Below are positions 7,631-16,252 of a DNA stretch of 64,000 bases, in pieces. The DNA comes from Cereibacter_A azotoformans. Lineage in GTDB: Bacteria; Pseudomonadota; Alphaproteobacteria; Rhodobacterales; Rhodobacteraceae. Below the pieces are notes generated by a model. That model saw nothing but the letters and a program-made list of their open reading frames with translations, did not search any database and was not told the DNA's origin. Positions within the stretch are counted from its first letter, which is position 1. Each line of letters opens with the position of its first letter. The position numbers were made by a program, and so were the translations under genes. Where the stretch lies: NCBI RefSeq assembly GCF_003050905.1, contig NZ_QAOT01000004.1; one strand, 5' to 3'.

Positions 7631-9091
7631 TCATTCCGGCTCCCCCAGCCTCGCGGGATCGAAGTCAGCCCCCAGATCCCACTCGGCGCCTGCCGGCGTA
7701 TCCTTGATGATGACGCCCGCTCCCACCAGAAGATCGCGGATCGCGTCCGAACGCCTGAAATCCTTGCCCATGCGGGCCTGCTTCCGCTCGTCCAGCAACC
7801 TCTCGATCGTTTCGCGATACTGCACATTGCCCACGATCGCGGTTGCGCTGCCGGACACTTCCATGACACCGCTCCCCGTGCCAGTCACCGGCGGCAGTGT
7901 CCATCCCCGTAGATCATCCTCAAGCAGGCCCAAGAGGGAAGCTGAAGCCTTCAGAAGTGCGCCATCCTCTTGCGCGGCGATGCTGTGCAGACGAGTGATC
8001 GCAGCAGGTGTATTGAGATCATCCGCAAGGGCAGCAAGCACCGCTGCGTCCGGCGATGCGGCGGGCTCGACATCGGCCGTCAACTTCCGCCACTTCCAGA
8101 GCGTCGCTTTGGCCTGAGCCGCCTTTTCCGCGGTCCAGTCCATCGGCTTGCTGTAGTGCGTTCCCAGAAGCACCATGCGGATCACTTCGCCGGGGATGCC
8201 GCGGTCCTTTCTCAAGTCATGGATGGTGAAGAAATTGCCGAGCGACTTCGACATCTTCTTGCCATTCACGAGCAGCATCTCGTTGTGCATCCAGACGTTG
8301 GCAAAGCCGCCTTCGGGGTGGGCGCAGCAGCTTTGCGCGATCTCGTTCTCGTGGTGGGGGAACTGCAGGTCGATCCCGCCCGCGTGGATGTCGAAGGAGG
8401 CGCCCAAGAGCTCGTAGGACATGGCCGAGCATTCGATGTGCCAGCCGGGGCGGCCGCGGCCCCAGGGGCTCTCCCAGCCCGGAAGCTCGTCGTCCGACGG
8501 CTTCCAGAGCACGAAATCCATCGGATCTTCCTTGAAAGGCGCCACCTCGACCCGCGCGCCCGCGATCATGTCATCGACCGAGCGGCCCGAGAGCGCGCCA
8601 TAGTCGCGGTAGCTGCGCACGCGGAAGAGGACATGGCCCTCGCGCTCGTAGGCGTGGCCCTTGGCGACCAGATCCTCGATCATCGCGATCATGGCGCCGA
8701 TCCATTCGGTCGCCCGCGGCTCGTGCGTGGGCCGAAGGGCGCCGAGAGCGTCCATGTCCTCGTGATACCAGCGGATCGTCTCGTCGGTGCGCGCGCGGAT
8801 CAGCTCTTCCAGGCTGCGCGGATCGCCCGCGGCCTTCCTCGCCTGCGCGGCGGCGTTGATCTTGTCGTCCACGTCGGTGAAGTTGCGGACATAGGTCACA
8901 TGATCCGGCCCATAGACGTGCCGAAGCAGGCGGAACAGCACGTCGAAGACCACGACCGGCCGCCCGTTGCCCAGGTGCGCGCGGTCATAGACCGTCGGCC
9001 CGCAGACATAGAGCCGCACGTTCGCAGGGTCGATCGGCGTGAACGCCTCTTTCCGGCGGGTCTTCGTGTTGGTGAGGCGGATCGTCGTCAT
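7631..9091 (-). CDS. cysS: Cysteinyl-tRNA synthetase
   Basis: Class I aminoacyl-tRNA synthetase of 486 residues charging tRNA-Cys. The HIGH-type motif is HLGN (about residues 39-42) following the zinc ligand Cys in YVCGPTVYD. Further zinc ligands are visible in WHIECSAMS (about Cys221) and FPHHENE. The KMSKS loop is intact (GKKMSKSLGN, about 279-283). The start was placed at the ATG giving MTTIRLTNT; an in-frame ATG four codons upstream is also possible. The stretch between the catalytic core and the C-terminal anticodon domain (about residues 360-430) is more variable than usual but shows no break. Confidence 0.95.
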   Translation of the reverse strand: MTTIRLTNTKTRRKEAFTPIDPANVRLYVCGPTVYDRAHLGNGRPVVVFDVLFRLLRHVYGPDHVTYVRNFTDVDDKINAAAQARKAAGDPRSLEELIRARTDETIRWYHEDMDALGALRPTHEPRATEWIGAMIAMIEDLVAKGHAYEREGHVLFRVRSYRDYGALSGRSVDDMIAGARVEVAPFKEDPMDFVLWKPSDDELPGWESPWGRGRPGWHIECSAMSYELLGASFDIHAGGIDLQFPHHENEIAQSCCAHPEGGFANVWMHNEMLLVNGKKMSKSLGNFFTIHDLRKDRGIPGEVIRMVLLGTHYSKPMDWTAEKAAQAKATLWKWRKLTADVEPAASPDAAVLAALADDLNTPAAITRLHSIAAQEDGALLKASASLLGLLEDDLRGWTLPPVTGTGSGVMEVSGSATAIVGNVQYRETIERLLDERKQARMGKDFRRSDAIRDLLVGAGVIIKDTPAGAEWDLGADFDPARLGEPE

Positions 9092-9158
9092 GGGTCCTCG
9101 CAAGGCTGCCTGCGCGCGGGCTTCTCATATCACGACCGCGGAGAAAACGGAAAAGCGG

Positions 9159-9178
9159 CCCGCGCAGGCGGGTTTTTT
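9159..9178 (+). terminator. Short GC hairpin with T6 run, tRNA-Leu/cysS gap
   Basis: CCCGC (9159-9163) pairs with GCGGG (9168-9172) and is followed by TTTTTT on the + strand. The genes on both sides, tRNA-Leu and cysS, run on the - strand, where the hairpin is followed only by CCGCTTTT. It could work in either direction; the stem is short. The rest of the 229-base gap between cysS and the tRNA shows nothing else I can name. Confidence 0.4.
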
Positions 9179-9320
9179 GGCGTGCGGAGGACGAGATGGG
9201 CGGCCCGCCGGAGAACTTCCCACTGCGCTCCTCGCTTGAGGTGGCGATCTGCCCGACCAGCGTCGAGGCCCGCCACCTAAGGGATGGGCGGCGCCGCTCC
9301 ACGAGGGCAGGGGCATGGGT

Positions 9321-9404
9321 TGGTGCGGGCAACCGGGGTCGAACCGGCACTCCAGAGGACAGGGTGTTTAAGACCCTTGCGTCTACCAATTCCGCCATGC
9401 CCGC
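9321..9404 (-). tRNA. tRNA-Leu (anticodon UAA)
   Basis: An 84-nt class II tRNA. The acceptor stem GCGGGCA pairs with TGCCCGC, followed by A and an encoded CCA. The D-arm has AATTGGTAGAC. The anticodon stem AGGGT/ACCCT encloses loop CTTAAAC, giving anticodon TAA (UAA, reads UUA/UUG). A variable arm precedes GCCGGTTCGACCCCGGT, the T-arm. Confidence 0.95.
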
Positions 9405-9485
9405 CTGATCAGCGACTTATGGCGAGTTGCGGCAGGAGGCAAGCCGGATCGCGCGCGGCAAGGGACCTGCCTGCCGCGCGCCCTT

Positions 9486-10094
9486 TCAGAGTGCGGCGGG
9501 GATCGGATGGCGGTCGATCTCGACCAGCCGCGCATAGCGATCGGCGAAGAGGCGGGCCACGGGATAGTCGCCCTGCCAGTCCACATACCACCGTTCGGGG
9601 TCGATCAGCCCGTCGCGGGCGGCCAGCCCCAGCGCCTCGCCCACGAGGATCTCGCGCTCGGCACTGAAGGAGAGCCCGACCGTCCGGCGGCACTCGATGG
9701 CGGCCGGGGCGGCGGCCAGCCGCGGCGGGCCCACGGTCAGCGAGGGCGCGAGCGCAAGCCCCAGCGCCTCGGGTTCGCTGACCTCCGGCCCGGCGGCGGC
9801 CGCGCTGGCCACCATCGGGGCCACCAGATCCTCGGTCACGATGTTCACGACGAACTCGCCCGTCTCGCGGATGTTGCGCGTCGTGTCCTTCATCGAGCCG
9901 TCCGCGCGATGTTCAAGCCCCAGGACCACGAGCGCCGGGTTCTGGCCGAAAAGGTTGAAGAAGGAGAAGGGCGCCGCATTGACCACCCCCTCGGGGCTTT
10001 GCGTCGTGACCCAGGCCACCGGGCGCGGCAGGACGATGGCGGTCAGCAGCTTGTAGCGGGTTGCGGGCGGCAGGGCGCCCAGATCGAGCATCAT
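9486..10094 (-). CDS. Flavin reductase-like domain protein (FMN-binding split barrel)
   Basis: A 202-residue protein of the DIM6/NTAB flavin-reductase-like family. The conserved FMN-contact segments are VNAAPFSFFNLFGQNPALV (about residues 38-56) and KDTTRNIRETGEFVVNIV (about 69-86). The later AAIECRRT..LGEAL part completes the barrel. Members use NAD(P)H or bind FMN; the partner oxygenase is unknown. It is the last gene of the hydantoin operon and starts within the stop codon of the LysR gene (ATGA). Its presence suggests that an imported substrate or product is oxidised, but that is inference. A Met-Met start leaves 10091 as an alternative first base. Confidence 0.8.
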   Translation of the reverse strand: MMLDLGALPPATRYKLLTAIVLPRPVAWVTTQSPEGVVNAAPFSFFNLFGQNPALVVLGLEHRADGSMKDTTRNIRETGEFVVNIVTEDLVAPMVASAAAAGPEVSEPEALGLALAPSLTVGPPRLAAAPAAIECRRTVGLSFSAEREILVGEALGLAARDGLIDPERWYVDWQGDYPVARLFADRYARLVEIDRHPIPAAL

Positions 10095-11020
10095 GCGTGA
10101 ATCCTTCGGAGCGGTTCGGCGAAAATCGGCTTCAGCGTCGCCGCAAAGGCGTGGGCGAGCTGGCTGCGCGGCACGCCGCGGCGGGTGAGCAGCACGACCC
10201 GCGTCATGCAGGCCGGCACGAAGGGCCGGATCGCGATGCCGGAGCGGGCGTGGTAATGGGCGGTGAAGGGATCGACCACCGCATTGCCGAGCCCGTGATT
10301 GACCAGCTCGGCCGCGGTCGAGACGTAGCGGACCTCGATGTGCGGCAGGTAGCCGAGCCCGCTCTGCAGGAAGGCGGACCGCACGAGACCGCCGAGCTTG
10401 GACTCACCCTCGATCCCCACGAACGGATGTTCGGCCAGATCCTCGGCCGTGATCTGCCGGCGGTCGGCCAGCGGCCCCGCCGCATCCACGAGCGCCACCA
10501 TGTGCGTCTCGTGCAGCACCTCGGAATTGAGCGCCGTGTAGCGGTCCATGCTGAGCGCAAGGCCAAGATCGGCGCTGCCGCTCTGGACCGCATCGAGCAC
10601 ATGTTCGAGGCGGCGCACATCGAAGGCTACCGAGACGCCGGGGCGCTCGCGCAGGAACTCCACCAGCGCGCGGGGCGCGACCGTGTGGCCGATGGGCGGC
10701 GTGCTGATGATGCGCAGCCGCCCGCTCAGCCCCTCGCGGATGTCGCGGGCGGTCTGGGTGAAGCTGCGCAGCATCGAGAACATCGGGCGGATCTCGGCGA
10801 AAAGCTCGGTCGCCTCGGTCGTGGGCATCATGCGGCGCGAGGCGCGCTCGAAGAGAACGATGCCGAGCTGCGTCTCGAGCTGCTTGAGGCCGGCGGAAAC
10901 CGCGGGCTGCGACACGCCCAGCATCTCGGCCGCCTCGACCGTGGTGCCGGCGCGCATCATGGCGGCAAAGATCTCGAGAAGACGCAGCGAGATCTCGGGC
11001 GCCGTCCGCCCGCCGGTCAT
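10091..11020 (-). CDS. LysR-family transcriptional regulator
   Basis: A 309-residue LysR regulator. The winged helix-turn-helix spans about residues 12-70 (LLEIFAAMMRAGTTVEAAEMLGVSQ region), followed by the linker helix and a periplasmic-binding-like effector domain beginning near LRIISTPPIGH. It is embedded in the operon: its start overlaps the racemase stop (ATGA) and its stop overlaps the flavin reductase start. Being inside the operon it would be co-induced with the hydantoin enzymes; a second LysR gene lies upstream of the operon. Its ligand is likely a pathway intermediate, which is inferred from position only. Confidence 0.88.
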   Translation of the reverse strand: MTGGRTAPEISLRLLEIFAAMMRAGTTVEAAEMLGVSQPAVSAGLKQLETQLGIVLFERASRRMMPTTEATELFAEIRPMFSMLRSFTQTARDIREGLSGRLRIISTPPIGHTVAPRALVEFLRERPGVSVAFDVRRLEHVLDAVQSGSADLGLALSMDRYTALNSEVLHETHMVALVDAAGPLADRRQITAEDLAEHPFVGIEGESKLGGLVRSAFLQSGLGYLPHIEVRYVSTAAELVNHGLGNAVVDPFTAHYHARSGIAIRPFVPACMTRVVLLTRRGVPRSQLAHAFAATLKPIFAEPLRRIHA

Positions 11021-11658
11021 GCCAGCACCGCGCCCATCGCCATGCCCGCGGCGGCCAGCACCGGATCGACGACGGCGATGCCGAGGTCGCGCTCGAGCTG
11101 CGCGCGGCGGGGCGCGAAGCCCGCGCAGCCCGGCACGAGCGCGCCCGCGCCCATGCGCGCAAGCTCCTGCCCGACGGCCCGCGTCTTGGCATAGACCGCG
11201 TCCGAGCGCCCCGCATCCTCGGCGCTGACCCCGCCCAGATCGAGTTCGCCCGCGAGCCGGCCCAGCACGCCCATGGCGCGCATCCTGCGCATGTGGCGCG
11301 CGACCGACGCCGGCCCCAGCGCCACGATGGCGAAGCGGTCGGCGCGGGCCATCGCGGTGAGGATCCCGGCCTCCTGACAGCCGAAGACGGGTTTCGCAGT
11401 GATCGAGCGGGCGAGATCGAGCCCCGGATCCGAGAAGCAGGCGATGATATAGCCGTCGGCCTCGGGATCGCGGCGGATGCGATCCGCCACGCCGAGGCCC
11501 GCGCGCGCCACATCCTCCTCGGTGAAGATCGTGGCGGGGCTCTCGGCGATCTCGATGCAGTCGAAGCGGACGGGCCCCTCGAAGGGGGCGAGCGCCTCGC
11601 GCAGGCCCTCGGTGACGGCGATCGAGGAATTGGGGTTGATGACGAGGAGGCGCTTCAC
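11017..11658 (-). CDS. Hydantoin/Asp-Glu racemase family protein
   Basis: A 213-residue cofactor-independent racemase of the Asp/Glu/hydantoin racemase family. Two Cys residues in the positions used for two-base catalysis are visible: IIACFSDPGL (about Cys74) and VPGCAGFA (about 179). The N-terminus MKRLLVINPNSS is typical of hydantoin racemases. It starts at GTG overlapping the hydantoinase stop (GTGA). In context it would interconvert L- and D-5-substituted hydantoins so that a D-specific hydantoinase can drain the racemic pool. Allantoin or another cyclic ureide could equally be the substrate. Confidence 0.87.
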   Translation of the reverse strand: MKRLLVINPNSSIAVTEGLREALAPFEGPVRFDCIEIAESPATIFTEEDVARAGLGVADRIRRDPEADGYIIACFSDPGLDLARSITAKPVFGCQEAGILTAMARADRFAIVALGPASVARHMRRMRAMGVLGRLAGELDLGGVSAEDAGRSDAVYAKTRAVGQELARMGAGALVPGCAGFAPRRAQLERDLGIAVVDPVLAAAGMAMGAVLA

Positions 11659-13112
11659 GGCCGGATCTCCGCACCGAAGTTGAGCGCGGGGTCAAGTTCG
11701 GGCTCGACCGGCGCGTTGGGATCGGGGCGGTAGGGGGCACGCGCCACGAAACGGCCGCGCCCGCGGGCGGCCTTCAGTTCGCCCGCCTCGACCACCGTCT
11801 CGCCGCGGCTCAGCACATGCTCGGGCCAGCCGGTGAGGCGCATTCCCTCGAAGGGCGTATAGTCCATCGCATCGTGCTGGTCGGCCAGCGTGACCTCGCG
11901 CGTTTCCTCGGGGTTCCAGATCGCAATGTCGGCGTCGTAGCCCGGCAGCAGCGCGCCCTTGCGCTCCATCCCGAAGAGGCGCGCGGCGTTCGAGGAGGAG
12001 AGGGCCGCGAACTGCTGGAGGCTGATCCGCCCCGCCGCGACCCCTTCGGAGAAGAGATAGGGCAGGCGCATGGCGATGCCGGGCAGGCCGTTGGCGATGG
12101 CGGGGTAGGCGGGCTCTGCCCCGTTCGCGAATTTGCCGCTCGCGTCGAACCGGTAGGGGGCATGGTCCGACGAGACGCTTTCGAAGGTGCCGCGCCGGGC
12201 ATGGCTCCAGAGCGCGGCCTGCGTCGCCGTATCCCGCAAGGGAGGCGAGCAGATGTATTTGGCCCCCTCCATCCCCGGCCGGTCGAGGTCGGCGCGGGTG
12301 AAGGCCAGATACTGCGGGCAGGTCTCGGCGTGGATCGGCAGCCCGCAGGCCTGCGCGCGGGCCACGAGGTCCGCCCCCTCGGGCGTCGAGACATGGACGA
12401 TGAAGAGCCCCGCGCCCACCAGCCGCGCAAGCGCGATCGCGCGGTTGATCGCCTCGGCCTCGGCGAGCGCCGGGCGCGAGATCGCGTGATATTTCGGCGC
12501 CGCCAGCCCCGCCGCGGCCAGCCGCGCGTTCATCCATTTCACCATGTCGTTGTTCTCGGCATGGACCATGGTGAGCGCGCCGTGACGGCGGGCGACGGTC
12601 AGGATGTCGAGCATCCCGCGGTCGCCGAGGTTCATCAGGTCGTAGGTCATGAAGACCTTGAACGAGGTGATCCCGCGGGCGAAGGCGCGCGGCAGCTCCT
12701 CGGTCAGGACCTTTTCGGTCGGGTCCGAGATGATGAGATGGTAGGAATAGTCGAGCACCGAGTTCGGCGCCGCCCGGCTGTCGTAGGTCTCGATCACCGC
12801 ATCCACCGACTGCCCGCGATGCTGGGCCGCGAAGGGGATGAAGCTCGAGTTGCCGCCGAAGGCCGCCGAGACCGAGCCCGTGTAATAGTCGTCCGCGCTC
12901 ATCAGGCCCGAGGAGCTTTCCTGCGCGATATGGGCGTGCGCCTCGATGCCGCCGGGCAGGACGAGCCGCCCGGTGGCGTCGATCCGGCGTGCGCCGCCGG
13001 GCAGCCGCTCGGCCAGAGCCGCGATCCGGCCCCCCACGAGGCCGAGATCGCCCTGCCAGCTTTCGGTCGGCGTGACGATGGTGCCGCCGTGGATGACCGT
13101 ATCGAACTCCAT
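11655..13112 (-). CDS. Dihydropyrimidinase/D-hydantoinase
   Basis: A 485-residue cyclic amidohydrolase that opens hydantoin or dihydropyrimidine rings to N-carbamoyl acids. The binuclear metal site is complete: HxH in GGIEAHAHI (His59, His61), carbamylated Lys152 in SFKVFMTY, His184 in MVHAEN, His240 in FIVHVST and Asp315 in SSDHAPY. This spacing matches D-hydantoinases closely. The usual Asp before HxH is Glu here. It lies between the D-carbamoylase and racemase genes, so the hydantoin role is favoured over pyrimidine degradation; no preA/preT or beta-ureidopropionase partner is present. Confidence 0.9.
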   Translation of the reverse strand: MEFDTVIHGGTIVTPTESWQGDLGLVGGRIAALAERLPGGARRIDATGRLVLPGGIEAHAHIAQESSSGLMSADDYYTGSVSAAFGGNSSFIPFAAQHRGQSVDAVIETYDSRAAPNSVLDYSYHLIISDPTEKVLTEELPRAFARGITSFKVFMTYDLMNLGDRGMLDILTVARRHGALTMVHAENNDMVKWMNARLAAAGLAAPKYHAISRPALAEAEAINRAIALARLVGAGLFIVHVSTPEGADLVARAQACGLPIHAETCPQYLAFTRADLDRPGMEGAKYICSPPLRDTATQAALWSHARRGTFESVSSDHAPYRFDASGKFANGAEPAYPAIANGLPGIAMRLPYLFSEGVAAGRISLQQFAALSSSNAARLFGMERKGALLPGYDADIAIWNPEETREVTLADQHDAMDYTPFEGMRLTGWPEHVLSRGETVVEAGELKAARGRGRFVARAPYRPDPNAPVEPELDPALNFGAEIRP

Positions 13113-13124
13113 GCTGCCCTCTCC

Positions 13125-14051
13125 TCAGACCGGGACGATCACGCCGGTCTGCCGGCCGATGCGCTGATAATGCTCGATCCGCCGGTGGCGGGCGAAGTCG
13201 AAGACGGTGGCCTTGCCGAAGGTGCAGCGGTCGAAGTCGCATTCCGCGAAGATCAGCTCGTCGCCCTCGGTCTCGGCGCGGGCGATCACCTCGCCGTCGG
13301 GATCGACGATGATCGAGCCGCCCATCAGGTGATGGCCGTCCTCGGTGCCGGCCTTGGCTACGCCCACCACATAGGTCGAGTTCTGGTAGGCCCCGGCCTG
13401 CATCGACAGATCCGAATGAAAGAGCCGCTGGCGCAGCCCCTCGGCGCCCTTCTGGCTGTTCACGGACGGCGTGTTGTAGCCGATGGTGATCAGTTCCACG
13501 CCCTGCAGCCCCAGCTCGCGGTAGGTTTCCGGCCAGCGGCGATCGTTGCAGATCGCCATGCCCATGACCACGCCCTCGTTGCGCCAGACGTTGAAGCCGA
13601 GGTCGCCCGGCTCGAAATAGCGTTTCTCGAGATGCTGGTGGGTGCGCTCGGGGTCGTGGTCCACATGGCCGGGCAGATGGACCTTGCGGTAGGTGCCCAC
13701 GATGTTGGCCTGCGCATCGGTCAGGATCGAGGTGTTGTAATGGTGCCCGTCGGGCGTCAGCTCGGCAAAGCCGAAGGTGAAGGCCATGCCCATCTCGCGC
13801 GCCAGATCGAACAGGGGCTGCGTGGCCCCGTTCGGCATCTCGCTCTCGAACCAGCGGTCCATCTCGGCGCGGTCCTCGGCATACCAGCGCGGGAAGAAGG
13901 TGGTGAGGGCCAGCTCGGGATAGACGAGCATCTTCACGCCCTCGGCATGGGCCTTCCGCATCAGCTCCATCATCCGGGCGACCACCGTCTCGCGGCTGTC
14001 GGCCTGCTGGATCGGCCCCATCTGGGCCCCGCCAACGATCATCTTGCGCAT
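13125..14051 (-). CDS. N-carbamoyl-D-amino-acid hydrolase (nitrilase superfamily)
   Basis: A 308-residue carbon-nitrogen hydrolase that cleaves N-carbamoyl-D-amino acids to D-amino acid, CO2 and ammonia. The catalytic triad is visible: Glu46 in VYPELALTTFF, Lys123 in YRKVHLPG and Cys168 in AICNDRRW. The positions match the Agrobacterium D-carbamoylase, and the family-specific HVDHDPERTHQHLEKRYF and NDRRWPETYRELGLQG segments are present. It is encoded 12 bases upstream of the hydantoinase in the same operon, giving the classical ring-opening plus decarbamoylation pair. Confidence 0.92.
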   Translation of the reverse strand: MRKMIVGGAQMGPIQQADSRETVVARMMELMRKAHAEGVKMLVYPELALTTFFPRWYAEDRAEMDRWFESEMPNGATQPLFDLAREMGMAFTFGFAELTPDGHHYNTSILTDAQANIVGTYRKVHLPGHVDHDPERTHQHLEKRYFEPGDLGFNVWRNEGVVMGMAICNDRRWPETYRELGLQGVELITIGYNTPSVNSQKGAEGLRQRLFHSDLSMQAGAYQNSTYVVGVAKAGTEDGHHLMGGSIIVDPDGEVIARAETEGDELIFAECDFDRCTFGKATVFDFARHRRIEHYQRIGRQTGVIVPV

Positions 14052-14088
14052 CTGTCTCTTCCCTGGAGGTAAGTGAGTGAAAGTGGGC

Positions 14089-14754
14089 TCAGGCCGCGAG
14101 GCGGCGCTGGTAGCGGCTGACGAGCCGCACCAGCGGCCAGAGCAGCACGAGATAGACCAGCGCCGCGAGCACGAGCGGCGAGGCGTTGTAGGTGAGCGAC
14201 CGGGCCATGTTCGCTGAGTAGAGAAGCTCGGCCAGCGACACGACCGAGGCGAGCGAGGTCAGCTTGACCACCTCGACCGTGTTCGACAGCAGGTCCGGCA
14301 GCACGTTGCGCACCGCCTGCGGCAGCACCACATGGGCGAGCGTCTGGCCCGTGGTCAGGCCGCAGGCGCGCGCGGCCTCGGTCTGGCCTGTGGGCACCGA
14401 CTGGATGCCCGCGCGGTAGATCTCGGCGTAATAGGCCGAGTTGTTGAGGAAGAAGGCCACCGCCACCGCCGCGAAGGGCGAGATGGCAAGCCCCGCGAAG
14501 GGGAGGCCCGAATAGATGAAGATCAGGAGCACCAGCGGCGGCAGCGCGCGCAGGAAGTCGATCAGCGCGAAGGCGGGCCAGCGCAGCCAGCGCCGGTGCG
14601 AGAGGGCGCCGAGCGCGAGGAAGAGCCCGCCCACAAGCCCGAGCCCGATCACGGCGGCGCAGAGCTTCGCGGTCATCCACAGCCCCTGCATCAGCAGCGG
14701 CAGCGTCTGGGCCATGACCTCGAGATTGAAGAACAGGCGGATGAAGTCCTGCAT
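14089..14754 (-). CDS. Polar amino-acid-type ABC permease
   Basis: A 221-residue HisM/GlnP-type inner-membrane permease. It has about five hydrophobic segments and the EAA-like loop EAARACGLTTGQTLAHVVLPQAV near residues 125-145 that contacts the ATPase. A DFLRALPPLVLLIFIYSGLPF segment is typical of amino-acid importers. It pairs with the permease just upstream (three bases apart), forming a heterodimeric channel. Confidence 0.9.
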   Translation of the reverse strand: MQDFIRLFFNLEVMAQTLPLLMQGLWMTAKLCAAVIGLGLVGGLFLALGALSHRRWLRWPAFALIDFLRALPPLVLLIFIYSGLPFAGLAISPFAAVAVAFFLNNSAYYAEIYRAGIQSVPTGQTEAARACGLTTGQTLAHVVLPQAVRNVLPDLLSNTVEVVKLTSLASVVSLAELLYSANMARSLTYNASPLVLAALVYLVLLWPLVRLVSRYQRRLAA

Positions 14755-14757
14755 GGC

Positions 14758-15438
14758 TCAGACCTTCCAGGCGAAGCGCCGCTCGAGCAGGCGCGTCAGC
14801 ACCACCAGCGGCAGGAACACGATCACATAGGCGATGGCGCCCATGGTCAGCGGCGCGGCCGAGCCGGTGAAGCTCTGGGCGGTCGAGGCCACGGACAGGA
14901 TCTCGGAGACGCCGATCACCGAGCCGAGCGCCGTCATCTTCGAGATGGCGAGCACGCGGTTGACGAGCGGCGGCAGGGCGAGCCGCGCGGCCTGCGGCAG
15001 GGCGATCTGGACCAGCGTCTGGGTGAAGCCGAGGCCGGTGGCGCGCCCCGCCTCCCACTGGCCCTTGGGCACCGAGGTCAGGCCCGCCCAGAAGATCTCT
15101 TCGGCGAAGGCCGCAAGCACCGTGCCCAGCACCAGGATCAGCACCAGCGGCCCCGGCACCCGCAGCCCGAGGCCCGGCAGCCCGAAATAGATGATGAGGA
15201 TCAGCACGAGCGGCGGCAGCGCGCGGCCCATGTCGGCAAAGCAGATGATGAAGAAGTTCGCGAGCCGCCAGCCGTAGGCGCGCAGGCAGGCCAGCAGGAG
15301 GCCGAGGCTGAGGCCGAGCGCGATGACCGCCGCCGCGAGCCAGATCGTCGTCCAGACGCCCGCCAGCATGTCGGGCAGGTAGCGCGCGAAGATGCGCGCG
15401 TTGAAGAAGGTGGTGAGGAAGCGGTCGAGCCCGTCCAT
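14758..15438 (-). CDS. Polar amino-acid-type ABC permease
   Basis: A 226-residue HisM/GlnP-type permease, the partner of the next gene. The coupling loop is EAGRATGLGFTQTLVQIALPQ. The transmembrane motif MGRALPPLVLILIIYFGLPG parallels that in its partner. The start is ATG 15438, just past the ATPase stop, because the family begins near MDGLDRFLTTFF; longer in-frame options run back into the ATPase gene and look non-coding. Substrate inferred from operon: hydantoins or N-carbamoyl amino acids. Confidence 0.88.
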   Translation of the reverse strand: MDGLDRFLTTFFNARIFARYLPDMLAGVWTTIWLAAAVIALGLSLGLLLACLRAYGWRLANFFIICFADMGRALPPLVLILIIYFGLPGLGLRVPGPLVLILVLGTVLAAFAEEIFWAGLTSVPKGQWEAGRATGLGFTQTLVQIALPQAARLALPPLVNRVLAISKMTALGSVIGVSEILSVASTAQSFTGSAAPLTMGAIAYVIVFLPLVVLTRLLERRFAWKV

Positions 15439-15442
15439 CGCG

Positions 15443-16183
15443 TCAGGCCCGCACGCGCGAGAGGAAGGCCTGAGTGCGCTCCGCTTTCGGGTTGGCGAAG
15501 ATCTGTTCGGGCGGGCCTTCCTCGACCACGAGGCCGCCGTCCATGAACACCACCCGGTCGGCCGCCTCGCGGGCAAAGCCCATCTCGTGGCTCACGACCA
15601 GCATGGTCATGCCGCTGTCCTTGAGGTCCTTCATCACCGCAAGCACCGAGCCCACCAGTTCGGGATCGAGCGCCGAGGTGGGCTCGTCGAAGAGCATGAC
15701 CTTGGGATCAAGGGCGAGGGCGCGGGCGATCGCCACGCGCTGCTGCTGACCGCCCGAGAGTTGCGTCGGCATGGTCTCGGCCCGGTGGCGCAGCCCCACG
15801 CGGTCGAGCATGGCCAGCGCGCGCTCGCGCGCCTCGTCCTTCGGCCGCTTGAGCGCCTTGATCTGGGCGAGCATCACGTTCGCCACGACATTCATGTGCG
15901 GATAGAGGTGGAAGCCCTGGAACACCATGCCCACCTCGAGCCGCATCCGGTTCAGCGCCGAGGAGGAGCATCCCACGATGTCCTTGCCGTCGATGAGGAT
16001 CGCCCCCGAGGTCGGTTCCTCGAGCCGGTTGCAGCAGCGCAGCATGGTGGACTTGCCCGATCCGGAAGGGCCGATGACGAAGACCATCTCGCCGGTCGCC
16101 ACGCGCAGGTTGATGTCGCGCAGGACCTTGAGGTCTCCGAAGGATTTCTCGAGCGCGACGATTTCGAGCATGGGTCGGGACAT
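15443..16183 (-). CDS. Amino-acid-type ABC transporter ATPase
   Basis: A 246-residue GlnQ/HisP-like ATPase. Walker A is GPSGSGKST (about residues 39-47), the Q-loop is VFQGFHLYPH, the signature is LSGGQQQR (about 144-151), Walker B is VMLFDEPTSALDP and the switch His is in VVSHEMGF. It is a full-length family member that energises the two permeases downstream. An internal ATG five codons in (MLEIV) is an alternative start. Confidence 0.93.
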   Translation of the reverse strand: MSRPMLEIVALEKSFGDLKVLRDINLRVATGEMVFVIGPSGSGKSTMLRCCNRLEEPTSGAILIDGKDIVGCSSSALNRMRLEVGMVFQGFHLYPHMNVVANVMLAQIKALKRPKDEARERALAMLDRVGLRHRAETMPTQLSGGQQQRVAIARALALDPKVMLFDEPTSALDPELVGSVLAVMKDLKDSGMTMLVVSHEMGFAREAADRVVFMDGGLVVEEGPPEQIFANPKAERTQAFLSRVRA

Positions 16184-16214
16184 GCGGGCTCCGATGGTGG
16201 GGTGGGCGAGGGCA

Positions 16215-16239
16215 CGCCCCGTCCTCCGCGGACGGGGCG
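16215..16239 (-). other. Intercistronic stem-loop after binding-protein gene
   Basis: A perfect 10-bp inverted repeat (CGCCCCGTCC at 16215-16224 with GGACGGGGCG at 16230-16239, 5-base loop) lies between the solute-binding-protein gene and the ATPase gene, with no T run. Such hairpins often protect the upstream mRNA segment and let the binding protein be made in excess. Confidence 0.7.
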
Positions 16240-16252
16240 GCGGATCGGTTGG

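Noticed and set aside
9321..9404. tRNA-Leu as integration site of the cyclic-amide block
   Set aside because: Integration usually duplicates the 3' end of a tRNA. Here the 3' end faces cysS, away from the block, and I saw no second copy of that end near 36 kb.
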